Below, one piece after another: positions 6,820 to 14,925 of a stretch of 31,415 nucleotides of DNA. This stretch comes from CALMEC01 sp964393105 (GTDB lineage Bacteria > Actinomycetota > Thermoleophilia > Miltoncostaeales > Miltoncostaeaceae). Position 1 is the stretch's first letter. Each line of letters opens with the position of its first letter. Made by a program: the position numbers and the translations under genes. The notes beneath the pieces were generated by a model, which did not search any database, had not been told where the DNA came from, and saw only the letters and a list, made by a program, of their open reading frames with translations. The DNA lies in the NCBI GenBank assembly GCA_964393105.1, contig CAYMSM010000025.1, positions 1 through 31,415 on the forward strand, written 5' to 3'.

Positions 6820-8592
6820 ATGACGCGGCCGGTCCGCCGAGCCGTGATCGTCCTCGCCCTGCTGATCATCGGAGGCGGGGGCGCAACCGCAGCGCCGCAG
6901 ACACCCGCGCAGGCGCTGGGACCCGAGGCGTCTCCCGGCGTTGGCACGATCCCCGCGCCGGCCAAGCCGCGCCAAGCACTGACCTCGGCGCGGGCCGAGG
7001 CGATCGCACGGAGGTCGAAGCGACTCGACGACTGGCTGGCCGACCACCCGGTCGCGCGAACCGCCCAGGTGCGCGACACCGAGAAGAATCTGTGGACGGT
7101 CTCGTTCATCGACGCCACGGGGAAGGTGCAGGCCGAGGTGCTGGTCGACGACGCGCGCGCCGTCGTCACCGAGACACGCACCGGCCCCCAGGTCGCGTGG
7201 CAGATGGCGCGCGGCTACCCGGGTGCGTTCGGACGCGCGGTCACCGAGCCCCAGATCTGGATACCACTGCTCGCGCTTTTCCTCGTCCCCCTGCTTCGCT
7301 GGCGGCGGCTGGTGTCGTGGCACACGCTCGATCTGGTAGCCCTCTGCGGGTTCAGTGTGTCGCTCATATGGTTCAACCGCGGCGAGATCTTCACATCCAC
7401 GCCGCTCGCCTACCCGCCGATGATCTATCTGGCAGCGCGCCTGGCGTGGATTGGACTTCGCGGCTCGCGCCCGGCGCGCGCGGCCACCGTCGAGACCGAC
7501 GTGCCGGCACCCGGACCGCACCGACCTCGGTTGGCGTCGTGGTGTCCGACGTGGCTCCTTGTCAGCCTGATGCTCGTCGCCGTCGGCCTGCGGCTGGGGC
7601 TCAACGCCTTCGACAGCAACGTCGTCGATGTCGGTTACGCGGGTGTCATCGGCGCCGACCGCATCGCCCACGGACAGACCCCGTACGGCACGTTCCCCGC
7701 CGACTGCGGCCAGTGCGACACATACGGACCGCTCACGTACCTGACGTACGTGCCGTTCGAGTCGGCGATGCCGTGGATCGGCAAGTGGAACGACCTGCCG
7801 GCCGCGCATGGAGCGGCCGTGCTCTTCGACCTTGCCGCGCTGCTCGGGATGATCGTGCTGGGCTGGCGGCTCGGCGGACGGAGACTCGGGGCGGGGCTCG
7901 GGCTGGCTTGGGTGGCATTTCCGTTCACGGCGTATGCGCTCGAGAGCAACTCCAACGACACCCTCGTGGCCGCCTGTCTGGTCTGGGGGCTCGTGCTGGC
8001 CCACCGGCCCGTGGCCAGAGGGCTCGCGGTCGGCCTGGCGGTCATGAGTAAGTTCAGCCCGGCGCTCCTGCTGGTCTTGTGGGCGCGACATCCGTTCCCG
8101 CGTGCGTCCACCTCACGACGCCGGTTCGGCGCGTACGTCATGGGCCTCGCCGTCGCGGTGCTCATGACCGGCTGGGTGCTCGTGCTGGACGGCGACGACG
8201 GGCTGCGCACGTTCTGGTCGCGCACGCTGGGCTACCAGCTCGACCGGGAGTCGCCGTTCTCGATCTGGGGCCAGTACACGTGGCTGCGCCCAGTGCAGAT
8301 CGGGCTCAGCATCGCGGTCGCCCTGTTCGCTATCTTCGTCGCGATCCGCCCCCGCCGGCTCGACCTACGGTCGTTCGCAGCCCTGTCCGGAGCGCTCCTC
8401 ATCGGAATGCAGCTGACCGTGACGCACTGGTTTTACCTGTACATCCCCTGGTTCGCGCCGTTCGCGCTTGTCGCGCTCGTTCCCGAATGGCCTGCGCTGC
8501 GTCACGTCTCCGCTCCCGCCGCGGCCGGTCCCGAGCCCGAACCGCAACCCGAACTGCAACCCGAGCCGCTGCCGGCCGGCGCGACCACGTGA
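6820..8592 (+). CDS. GT-C (GT87-like) membrane glycosyltransferase with N-terminal extracytoplasmic domain
   Basis: A 590-residue polytopic protein. A signal-like helix (about 8-25) is followed by a soluble region to about 140. The part around 90-131 (LWTVSFIDATGKVQAEVLV and on) looks like a PepSY/propeptide-type fold. Ten or so membrane helices follow. The motif GADRIAHGQTPYGTF and the Asp-containing loop before it match the first large external loop of DUF2029/GT87 polyprenol-phosphate-dependent transferases. The C-terminus is a Pro-Glu-Gln-rich tail. Its stop overlaps the next GT gene as GTGA. It probably adds a sugar to a wall or lipid glycan outside the membrane; donor and acceptor are unknown. 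Confidence 0.75.
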   Translation: MTRPVRRAVIVLALLIIGGGGATAAPQTPAQALGPEASPGVGTIPAPAKPRQALTSARAEAIARRSKRLDDWLADHPVARTAQVRDTEKNLWTVSFIDATGKVQAEVLVDDARAVVTETRTGPQVAWQMARGYPGAFGRAVTEPQIWIPLLALFLVPLLRWRRLVSWHTLDLVALCGFSVSLIWFNRGEIFTSTPLAYPPMIYLAARLAWIGLRGSRPARAATVETDVPAPGPHRPRLASWCPTWLLVSLMLVAVGLRLGLNAFDSNVVDVGYAGVIGADRIAHGQTPYGTFPADCGQCDTYGPLTYLTYVPFESAMPWIGKWNDLPAAHGAAVLFDLAALLGMIVLGWRLGGRRLGAGLGLAWVAFPFTAYALESNSNDTLVAACLVWGLVLAHRPVARGLAVGLAVMSKFSPALLLVLWARHPFPRASTSRRRFGAYVMGLAVAVLMTGWVLVLDGDDGLRTFWSRTLGYQLDRESPFSIWGQYTWLRPVQIGLSIAVALFAIFVAIRPRRLDLRSFAALSGALLIGMQLTVTHWFYLYIPWFAPFALVALVPEWPALRHVSAPAAAGPEPEPQPELQPEPLPAGATT

Positions 8593-9848
8593 CCCGTCGG
8601 GGCGCGACGGGGTCGGTCACCGCGATCGCGGTCATCGCATGGGTCATCGCGGCGAACTGGGACCTGTACCCGCATCAACACCTGACCGATCTGCCGGTGT
8701 ACGACGAGGTCGCCCGCCGGATCACCGATGGCGCCGTGCCGTATCGCGACTTCGCGTTCGAGTACCCGCCCCTGGCGGCCGTGCTGATGACCGTCGCGCG
8801 GCTCCTGCCCCTGCCGTTCTCGACCACGGTCTCGTTGCTGATGCTGGTGGCGCTGTGCGCGACGGCGCTCGGGGTCGCCGCAACCGCACACGCGCTGGGG
8901 ATGAGCCGGCGTCGCCAACTCGCAGCCGGCGGCGTCGTCGCACTGCTGCCGCTGCTGCTCGGCGACTTCGTGGCGACGCGCTATGACCTGGCCGTGGCGG
9001 CGCTGCTGGCGTGGATGCTCTGGGCGGCGGTCACCCTGCGGTGGCGCACCGCCTGGGCATTGCTCGCCGCCGCCGTCGCGCTGAAGCTGGCCCCAATCGT
9101 CCTGATGCCGCTGCTCGTCATCTGGCACCGCAAGCACCGTTGCGGGCGCGTCGCGCTGGGCTGGGCCGGCCTGGCGGGACTCGGGGTCATCGCGACGTTC
9201 CTGCCCTTCGCCGCCCTTTCGCCCGGCGGGGTGTGGCGCATGTTCAGCTATCACCTGGACCGCCCCCTGCAGATCGAGTCCTTGGGATCGGCATACATGC
9301 TCGGTCTGCACGTGCTCGCGGACATCCCGCTTCGCGTCGAGACGACGTTCGGCAGCCAGAACCTGATCGGCGACGGGCCCGCCGTGCTCGCGGCGATCTC
9401 GATCGCGTTCGCGCTGATCGGAGTCATCGCCGTGTGCGTCACGGTGGCCGTGCTCCTGCGCCGAGCGCCCGACGTCGCCGGTGCGCAGCTGTTCGTCGCC
9501 GGCGCTGCTGCGACCCTCGTCGTCGTCGTGACCGCGGGCAAGGTGTTGTCACCCCAGTTCCTGCTGTGGATCGTCCCGGTGGCGCTTCTGGTCGGCGGCC
9601 GATACGGGCGGCTGGCGTTCGCCACCACGGTCGGCGCGCTCGTGGCGACGCAGCTCTACTTCCCGGTGCGCTACTGGGATCTGGTGGCGCTGGAGACCGG
9701 CCCCATCACGCTTCTGGTCATCCGCGACACGTTGCTGATCGTGCTCGTGGCGTGCGCGTGGCCGCGGCAGTCCTACGCGCCCGGGACGCTGAACGCGACG
9801 ATCGACGTGGCCAAGCCGTCCGCACCGGCCTCGACGACGGCTCCCTGA
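8589..9848 (+). CDS. GT-C (DUF2029/GT87-like) membrane glycosyltransferase
   Basis: A 419-residue polytopic protein. After helix 1, the loop reads LPVYDEVARRITDGAVPYRDF followed by FEYPPLAAVL, a strong match to the DUF2029/GT87 pattern (Asp plus a G-x-x-P-Y-x-D-F / E-Y-P-P element), the likely active-site loop. About ten further helices follow. The frame is open upstream to 8079, but that stretch overlaps the previous gene; the GTG at 8589 in a GTGA overlap is the natural start. The two GT genes and the GtrA gene form one unit. Its last 76 bases overlap the convergent YmdB-like gene on the other strand. Confidence 0.8.
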   Translation: MTRRGATGSVTAIAVIAWVIAANWDLYPHQHLTDLPVYDEVARRITDGAVPYRDFAFEYPPLAAVLMTVARLLPLPFSTTVSLLMLVALCATALGVAATAHALGMSRRRQLAAGGVVALLPLLLGDFVATRYDLAVAALLAWMLWAAVTLRWRTAWALLAAAVALKLAPIVLMPLLVIWHRKHRCGRVALGWAGLAGLGVIATFLPFAALSPGGVWRMFSYHLDRPLQIESLGSAYMLGLHVLADIPLRVETTFGSQNLIGDGPAVLAAISIAFALIGVIAVCVTVAVLLRRAPDVAGAQLFVAGAAATLVVVVTAGKVLSPQFLLWIVPVALLVGGRYGRLAFATTVGALVATQLYFPVRYWDLVALETGPITLLVIRDTLLIVLVACAWPRQSYAPGTLNATIDVAKPSAPASTTAP

Positions 9849-10573
9849 ACAAGCACGTCGCCGGTGGCGGGCTCGAAGCGGCCGGGCAGCCCCGACAGGA
9901 ACCGGCGCAGCACGATGTCGGAGCGCACGCCGATGACGCCGTCGTGCGGCCCGGTCATGCCGAGGTCGGTCATGTACGCGGTTCCACACGGCAGCACCCG
10001 GGCGTCAGCGGTCTGGACGTGCGTGTGGGTGCCGACGATGGCGGTGACGCGCCCGTCCAGGTGCCGCGACAGGGCGACCTTCTCGCTGGTGGCCTCGGCG
10101 TGGATGTCCACGAGCACGTAGCGGGTCTCGCGGCGAGCGCGGTCGACCAGGGCGTCGACGACGGCGAACGGACTGTGCGCGGCGTCCATGAACACCGCGC
10201 CGAGCAGGTTGATGACGGCCACCCGAAATCCGCCGGCGACGTCCAGCACCGCGTACCCGCGGCCGGGTGCCCTGACGGCCAGGTTGTCGGGGCGCAGCAC
10301 CCGTGGGTCGGATTCGAGCAGTGGGAACAGGTCGGTCTGGCGCAGCGTGTGGTTGCCGCCGGTCAGCACGTCCACACCGGCGTCGAGCAGCTCCCTGGCC
10401 TGACGGGCCGAAGTGCCCGAACCCCCCGCCGCGTTCTCGGCGTTGACCACGACCATCGTCGGCCGGTGCGTCGCGCGCAGCTCGGGCAACCGTGCCAGAA
10501 GCGCCTGGAGGCCGACGGTGCCGAACACGTCACCGACGAACAGGATGCGCAATGGGTCCGCGGCGTCACTCAC
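9773..10573 (-). CDS. YmdB-family metallophosphoesterase
   Basis: A 266-residue calcineurin-like phosphoesterase of the YmdB (TIGR00282) type, whose studied members hydrolyse 2',3'-cyclic nucleotides and influence biofilm and motility decisions in Bacillus. Metal-site motifs are all present: GDVFG with Asp15, NAEN at 44-47, GGNH with Asn74-His75, VDIHAEATSEK with His158, and GTHTHVQ with His183 and His185. It starts with ATG overlapping the stop of the M23-like gene as ATGA. In other bacteria ymdB often neighbours the RNase Y gene, which is absent here. Its 3' end overlaps the convergent glycosyltransferase gene. Confidence 0.9.
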   Translation of the reverse strand: MSDAADPLRILFVGDVFGTVGLQALLARLPELRATHRPTMVVVNAENAAGGSGTSARQARELLDAGVDVLTGGNHTLRQTDLFPLLESDPRVLRPDNLAVRAPGRGYAVLDVAGGFRVAVINLLGAVFMDAAHSPFAVVDALVDRARRETRYVLVDIHAEATSEKVALSRHLDGRVTAIVGTHTHVQTADARVLPCGTAYMTDLGMTGPHDGVIGVRSDIVLRRFLSGLPGRFEPATGDVLVQGAVVEAGADGLATSIVAFSVPGA

Positions 10574-11349
10574 GAGCCCACACGCAGGACCTCCATGTGC
10601 ATGTGGTTGCCCGAGCCCGAGACGTATCTGGCCACCTCGGGCCGCGCAGCCTGGAGCAGGTCGGTGGCGTCGCGCACCTGCCCGATACAGGTGATGCCGG
10701 CGGTCACGGGCTCGCCGACGTTGGGCTTGGCGAGGCCACCGACCTTGCAGACGGGGCCGGCACGACGGTCCTCGGGGATGCCCTCGATGTGCCGCACCCG
10801 CACGATCACGTCGCTTTGGGCGTCCGGGGTGATGTCGACCTGGTAGCCGGCCTCGATGCCCGCGACCGTGTACGGGACCACGCTCGTGATCGTGCCGTCC
10901 ACCGGGGCGTAGACGATCGCGCCCGCAGGGGCCGCGATGTCGAGACCGGCGGTCTCAGACCCGGCGCGCCCGTCGCGGGGAGCGATGGAGTGCTTCCAAG
11001 TGCCGTCTGGTGAGAGGCCCACCGCGTCGACGTCGTCGACCGCCCGAAACAGCGTGAACGCGATCCGCTGGCGATCGATCGGCAGGTGGATGTCGATGAG
11101 CCCTGCCCGGGCGATGACGCGGTCCGGGGGTCTGATGCCCAGGTCGAGGGCCGACGCGGTCACCGGCGATGCAACCGCTCCCGGGTCCACCGAACCGTTC
11201 TGGCGTGCCGTCGACCAGACGACCGCAGCCACGCTGACGATGCACAGCGCCGCCACGGCGCGCACCATCGCACGCCGCCGTCGGATGCGCGCCTGGCGAG
11301 CCCGCAGCCCGCGGGTCGGCTCGAGACGCTCGGGAGTCACCGCAGCCAC
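10570..11349 (-). CDS. Membrane-anchored M23-like (LytM) protein, active site degenerate
   Basis: A 259-residue protein. A basic N-terminus precedes one membrane helix at about 30-46, then an external M23-fold domain. The core reads GLDIAAPAGAIVYAPVDGTI and the end reads SGSGNHMHMEVL. Active M23 peptidases bind zinc with H-x(3)-D and a late H-x-H. Here the Asp and the late HMH are present, but Thr stands where the first His should be, so hydrolysis is doubtful; a regulatory LytM role is possible. The GTG start at 11349 lies 8 bases after TACCCT, suggesting a leaderless message; the frame is open further upstream but overlaps the divergent promoter. It is coupled to the YmdB-like gene. Confidence 0.7.
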   Translation of the reverse strand: MAAVTPERLEPTRGLRARQARIRRRRAMVRAVAALCIVSVAAVVWSTARQNGSVDPGAVASPVTASALDLGIRPPDRVIARAGLIDIHLPIDRQRIAFTLFRAVDDVDAVGLSPDGTWKHSIAPRDGRAGSETAGLDIAAPAGAIVYAPVDGTITSVVPYTVAGIEAGYQVDITPDAQSDVIVRVRHIEGIPEDRRAGPVCKVGGLAKPNVGEPVTAGITCIGQVRDATDLLQAARPEVARYVSGSGNHMHMEVLRVGS

Positions 11350-11357
11350 AATGGGGG

Positions 11358-11363
11358 AGGGTA
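11358..11363 (-). promoter_or_regulatory. TACCCT -10 box for M23-like gene
   Basis: On the minus strand TACCCT is followed after 8 bases by the GTG start at 11349, with no ribosome site between, as for other leaderless genes here. Confidence 0.45.
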
Positions 11364-11402
11364 TCGCCGTCGCGGTCCAAACGCCAGCGGCTTCGGGAGT
11401 TG

Positions 11403-11408
11403 TACGAT
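11403..11408 (+). promoter_or_regulatory. TACGAT -10 box for ABC transporter operon
   Basis: TACGAT ends 7 bases before an ATG at 11416 that opens a 13-codon frame. No good -35 box is seen. Confidence 0.4.
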
Positions 11409-11415
11409 TCTTGCA

Positions 11416-11457
11416 ATGAGCAGGCACGTTGCACGCGCTCGCCGGTTCCGGGAGTGA
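11416..11457 (+). CDS. Possible leaderless 13-residue leader peptide
   Basis: ATG at 11416 opens the frame MSRHVARARRFRE, which stops with TGA at 11455-11457. This overlaps the GTG start of the ABC ATPase as GTGA. The peptide is strongly basic (five Arg, one His). No ribosome site serves the ATPase start beyond an adjacent GGAG, so reinitiation after this mini-ORF could deliver ribosomes. This is an inference from layout only. Confidence 0.35.
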   Translation: MSRHVARARRFRE

Positions 11458-12188
11458 CCTCGCCGGACCCGTCCCTCCTTCTGGGAGCCGGTCTCTCAAA
11501 GCGATTTCGCAACGTCGCTGCGCTCGACGACGTCACGATCGCATTGCATGAGAGCACGGCCGTTGCGTTGCTGGGCCCCAACGGCGCAGGCAAGACGACG
11601 CTGCTGCGCATCCTCGCGGGCGCCAGCGCGCCGTCGGCCGGGCGCGTCAGCCGCCATGCCACAGCGGTGTCGGGCATCGGCTGGGTGCCCCAGACACCAG
11701 CCGTCTACCGACGGCTGACCGCCCGCGAGAACCTTCGCCTGTTCACGTCGCTCGAGAACGCCCCTCAACCGGAGTCGTTCGCCGAAGAGCTCCTGGATCG
11801 AGCCGACCTGACCCGATTCGCCGACATGCGCGCCGGTGAGCTTTCGACCGGAACGCTTCAGCGACTCAACCTGGCCATCGCCCTGGCGGGCCGGCCGTCG
11901 GCGCTCCTGCTCGACGAGCCCACGGCGACGCTCAGCCCCGACCAGGTGCGCCGGCTTTGGAAGTGGCTCGACGAGCTTCGCCGTCAAGACGGTCTGGCGG
12001 TGCTCTTCTCGACCCAATCTGTCGACGAGGCGGCACGATACGCAGAGCAGATTGCGGTGCTCAACGTCGGCCGGTTGGTCTTCGAGGGCACCGTTGGGGA
12101 GCTGATCCGCGCCCACGGAGCCGAGGGCGTCAGCGAGACCGACGCCGCCGAGCAGGCGTTCCTCAACCTGGTCGGTGCAGCCGCGTGA
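11454..12188 (+). CDS. ABC transporter ATP-binding protein
   Basis: A 244-residue ABC ATPase of the ABC-2 exporter type. Walker A is GPNGAGKT (41-48), the Q-loop Gln is at 80 and Walker B is LLLDEP (151-156). Two motifs differ from the usual: the signature LSGGQ reads LSTGT (130-134), and the H-loop His is Gln188 in LFSTQSVDEA. The GTG at 11454 is chosen because sequence similarity begins soon after it and it overlaps a mini-ORF stop. Its own stop overlaps the permease start as GTGA, so ATPase and permease form one transporter. The substrate is unknown. Confidence 0.88.
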   Translation: MTSPDPSLLLGAGLSKRFRNVAALDDVTIALHESTAVALLGPNGAGKTTLLRILAGASAPSAGRVSRHATAVSGIGWVPQTPAVYRRLTARENLRLFTSLENAPQPESFAEELLDRADLTRFADMRAGELSTGTLQRLNLAIALAGRPSALLLDEPTATLSPDQVRRLWKWLDELRRQDGLAVLFSTQSVDEAARYAEQIAVLNVGRLVFEGTVGELIRAHGAEGVSETDAAEQAFLNLVGAAA

Positions 12189-13528
12189 ACGGCGTGCTCC
12201 AACTGCTGCGAAAGGACATGCGCCTGCTGTGGCGCGGACGGGGGCTCCTGGCAATCCTGATCGGATACCCACTCGTCGTCGCGGCCCTTGTCACGATCGC
12301 GCTCCAGACCGGGGAGCGGCGGCCGGCGATCGCGTTCGTCAACCTCGACACCAGCAACCGCACCGTGCGGGTCGGCGACCAGCGGCTCGGCGTACCGGAT
12401 TACGAAGCACGGCTCGCGCGTGAGGTCGAGGTTGTGCGCCTCGATCCCAAGGACGCTGCCGCCGCGTTGGAGGATGGCCGTGTCAGCGCTGTGCTGACCC
12501 TGCCACAGGGCTTCATCCGTGATCTTCAGTCGGGCATCCGCTCGCCCCAGATCGGCCTCGAGGTCAGCCGCCGGTCCCCGATCGAGGCGCAGTCCATCTC
12601 GCGCCGCCTGGAATCGGCGGTGTTCCGGCTCAACCAGGAGCTCGCCAGCGCCTATGTCAAGCAGACCCTGGAGCTCGTGCGCATCATCATCGAGGGTGGC
12701 GATGTCGCCGTGTTCTCGCGTTCCGGGACGGTGCTCGGTCTCGAGCGCAGCGAGACGATCGTGCGCCAGCTCCAGCAAGAGCTCGTCGGGCAGGGGCAGC
12801 GTCTGCTGGCGGATCGGTTGGACCCGCTGCTGAACTTCATCGTCGAGGCCGGGGTCAACCTGGACCTCGCCAACGCCGCGGCCACCGCAATCAGCCGGCC
12901 GATCACGCTCGCGGTCCCGCCGGCGCCGGCGGGCCGGGAGCCGCTCTCGGCGTTCGGGTTCGCGGGGGCCCTGCTGGTGAGCCTGGCCCTGGTGGGCGTG
13001 CTGCTGGCAGCGGCGGCGCTCTCGTCCGAGCGGGAGGACAACACGTTGGTTCGCCTGCGCCGTGGGTTGATCGGCCCTGAGGCCCTCGTCGGCGAGAAGG
13101 TCGTGTTCGCGGCGATCGTGTCGATGGTGATCGGGGTGATCTTGCTCGCGGTCGTCGCGGTGGGCACGTCGCTCGCCATCGATCGCTGGGCGTTGTGGGT
13201 CCCGACCCTCCTGGCGGCAGGGCTCGCGTTCGGCGCATTCGGGGTGCTGGTCGGCGCGGCTGCGCGCGAGACGCGCGGAGCGTTGCTGGCAGCCCTCATG
13301 CTCGCGCTCCCACTGATCTTCCTGGGGCTCTTCACCGAGAGCGAGGCCGCGAGCGCCATCAGCGAGGTCGTCCCGTTCGGCCCCGCGTTCCGGTCGTTCC
13401 AGACGCTCCTCGTCGAGCCGTCCATCTCGTCCAGCGACCTTTGGCTTCGTTTGGGTCAGCTGACACTGCTGGCAGCGGTGCTGACCGGAGCAGCCGCGCT
13501 GGTCCTGCGAAGGAGGTCCGAAGCATGA
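12185..13528 (+). CDS. ABC-2 type transporter permease
   Basis: A 447-residue membrane protein. One helix lies near the N-terminus (about 17-38), followed by a large external domain to about 250 and then a cluster of five or so helices to the C-terminus, the usual plan of ABC-2 permeases with a long first loop. The external domain contains acidic and amphipathic stretches with no recognised catalytic motif. The GTG start overlaps the ATPase stop, and the stop overlaps the next small gene as ATGA. Substrate not shown; lipid-linked or peptide substrates are common for such exporters. Confidence 0.85.
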   Translation: MNGVLQLLRKDMRLLWRGRGLLAILIGYPLVVAALVTIALQTGERRPAIAFVNLDTSNRTVRVGDQRLGVPDYEARLAREVEVVRLDPKDAAAALEDGRVSAVLTLPQGFIRDLQSGIRSPQIGLEVSRRSPIEAQSISRRLESAVFRLNQELASAYVKQTLELVRIIIEGGDVAVFSRSGTVLGLERSETIVRQLQQELVGQGQRLLADRLDPLLNFIVEAGVNLDLANAAATAISRPITLAVPPAPAGREPLSAFGFAGALLVSLALVGVLLAAAALSSEREDNTLVRLRRGLIGPEALVGEKVVFAAIVSMVIGVILLAVVAVGTSLAIDRWALWVPTLLAAGLAFGAFGVLVGAAARETRGALLAALMLALPLIFLGLFTESEAASAISEVVPFGPAFRSFQTLLVEPSISSSDLWLRLGQLTLLAAVLTGAAALVLRRRSEA

Positions 13529-13803
13529 ACGACGTGTACCGGGAGCTGCTGGAGAAGGCGGCGGATGAGGCCACGCGCCTCGCCGAGGTCGTGGATGATC
13601 TGACCGAACGCCTCGCCATCGCCGAGACCCAGTACGGGCTCGTCGCGGATTGGGCCGACAGCAGGATCGCGCTGGTGCGTTCCGCGTTGCGGGACGAGCA
13701 GTTTGCCGACGTGTCGGGACTGCGGACCGAGTTGGAACAGGCCGAAGCGGAGCTCGCCGCGGTGCAGGAACTCCGCCGCCGTCTGACCGGCGAGCACACC
13801 TGA
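13525..13803 (+). CDS. Small coiled-coil protein of ABC operon
   Basis: A 92-residue, mostly helical, acidic protein with heptad-like Leu/Ala/Glu patterns through most of its length and no membrane helix. I do not recognise a family. The ATG overlaps the permease stop, and a strong AGGAGG at 13511-13516 precedes it, so it is a real, well translated gene. The tight coupling suggests a soluble partner of the ATPase-permease pair. Confidence 0.75.
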   Translation: MNDVYRELLEKAADEATRLAEVVDDLTERLAIAETQYGLVADWADSRIALVRSALRDEQFADVSGLRTELEQAEAELAAVQELRRRLTGEHT

Positions 13804-13849
13804 CCGGTCGGACCGCTGATCAGGCGAACAGGTTGGACGGCCGGCTCGC

Positions 13850-14425
13850 TCAGAACGCCGCAGGCAGATCGAGCGCCGACCTGAGCTGCCGCCGGTACTC
13901 CGCGGGGTCGAGATCGATCGCCCCGAATCGAGCCATGTGCGGTGAGGTCATCTGGATGTCCCACAGGACGAACCCGCGCTCGACCAGGTGACGGTGGGTT
14001 GCGACCAGCGCCGCGTTCCCTGCGTTGGCGACCCGGTGGAACATGCTTTCGCTCGTGAACATCGCGCCCAGCGCGACACCGAACAGGCCGCCCACGATGC
14101 GTCCGGCAAACAGGACCTCGACACTGTGGGCGTACCCCGCCCCATGCAGGTCGTGGTACGCGTCGACGAGACGCGGGCTGAGCCAGTCGCCGCCGTCACG
14201 CGGCTCGCCACACGCCGCGACGACCTCCTCGAACGCGGTGTCGATCCGGATCTCGAACGGATCCTCCCGCAGCGCCCGCCGCACCGACCTCGGAACCCGA
14301 AAGGCATTCAGCGGTATGACCGCACGGGGATCGAATTCATAGAACCCGACCTGCCCGTCGATGTCCATCGGAAACCAGCCGGCGCTGTAGCCGGCGAGCA
14401 GGTCATGAAGGCTCGGCGTCGTCAT
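13850..14425 (-). CDS. aat: Leucyl/phenylalanyl-tRNA--protein transferase
   Basis: About 191 residues, matching the short form of Aat, which moves Leu or Phe from tRNA to N-terminal Arg or Lys of proteins, marking them for ClpS-ClpAP degradation (N-end rule). Family segments seen are LLAGYSAGWFPM near the N-terminus, ESMFHRVANAGNAAL, and the late LWDIQMTSPHMARFGA. The start is uncertain: ATG at 14425 is chosen because TACGGT lies just upstream of it and the adjacent in-frame GTG at 14428; an open frame reaches a GTG at 14473. Actinobacteria often lack Aat, so its presence is informative. Confidence 0.88.
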   Translation of the reverse strand: MTTPSLHDLLAGYSAGWFPMDIDGQVGFYEFDPRAVIPLNAFRVPRSVRRALREDPFEIRIDTAFEEVVAACGEPRDGGDWLSPRLVDAYHDLHGAGYAHSVEVLFAGRIVGGLFGVALGAMFTSESMFHRVANAGNAALVATHRHLVERGFVLWDIQMTSPHMARFGAIDLDPAEYRRQLRSALDLPAAF

Positions 14426-14571
14426 CACGTGCACACCGTACCCATGCCAATTGACCGTCGCACCGTTGGCCACTTGTCACACACCCTGGGTGCTTTCTGT
14501 AACAGAGACGACACACACCTCACGCTCCGGACTGAAGGTTGAACCGGTCCATCAGGCTCGCGCTGTGTCGT

Positions 14572-14853
14572 CTAGGGCGGGGGGTCGACCCCTCCCAGGC
14601 GCCCGTCCATGCCGATCGTGCCGAACCGGGCCTGGCCGCCGCGCCAGTGGGCCTGGCGGAAGACATCTGTGACGAGGGCTTCGCGCTCGTCACGGCTCAG
14701 ACCCTCGAGCTGGCGGATTTGGTCGGCGGACACCACCACGTCCGGGAACACCGCGAGGGCCCGCAGCGGATCGTCGATCAGCGCGGTGCGAAAGGCCTCG
14801 TCGGCGATCATCCGTACCCAGAGTGTGGGTCGACTGGCGTCGTCTGATGGCAA
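14572..14853 (-). CDS. Small NHLP/RiPP-leader-like protein
   Basis: A 93-residue protein starting with TTG at 14853. A strong AAGGAGG ribosome site 6 bases upstream supports this unusual start. The middle part (FRTALIDDPLRALAVFP, then LSRDEREALV) has the pattern of short helical leader-type proteins (F..L..DP..AL, then LS..E...L) seen in Os1348/Franean1_4349 families near peptide-modification systems. The tail is Gly-rich (HWRGGQARFGTIGMDGRLGG) and ends in Pro-Pro-Pro. No modifying enzyme lies next to it. It is leftward, with 72 bases between it and the divergent hemB start. Function is not established. Confidence 0.6.
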   Translation of the reverse strand: MPSDDASRPTLWVRMIADEAFRTALIDDPLRALAVFPDVVVSADQIRQLEGLSRDEREALVTDVFRQAHWRGGQARFGTIGMDGRLGGVDPPP

Positions 14854-14911
14854 TGTGCACCTCCTTCACTCGGTGACGCCAGAGGGCGACCGGCGCCGGG
14901 CACCTGCACGG

Positions 14912-14917
14912 TACACT
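14912..14917 (+). promoter_or_regulatory. TACACT -10 box for hemB
   Basis: TACACT lies 8 bases before the GTG at 14926. With no ribosome site in between, a leaderless message is likely. The -35 region overlaps the leader of the divergent small gene. Confidence 0.5.
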
Positions 14918-14925
14918 TGGCGGCC

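Noticed and set aside
14479..14489. CACCCTGGGTG palindrome before aat as an operator
   Set aside because: An 11-base GC palindrome is common by chance in this composition and no second copy is seen nearby.
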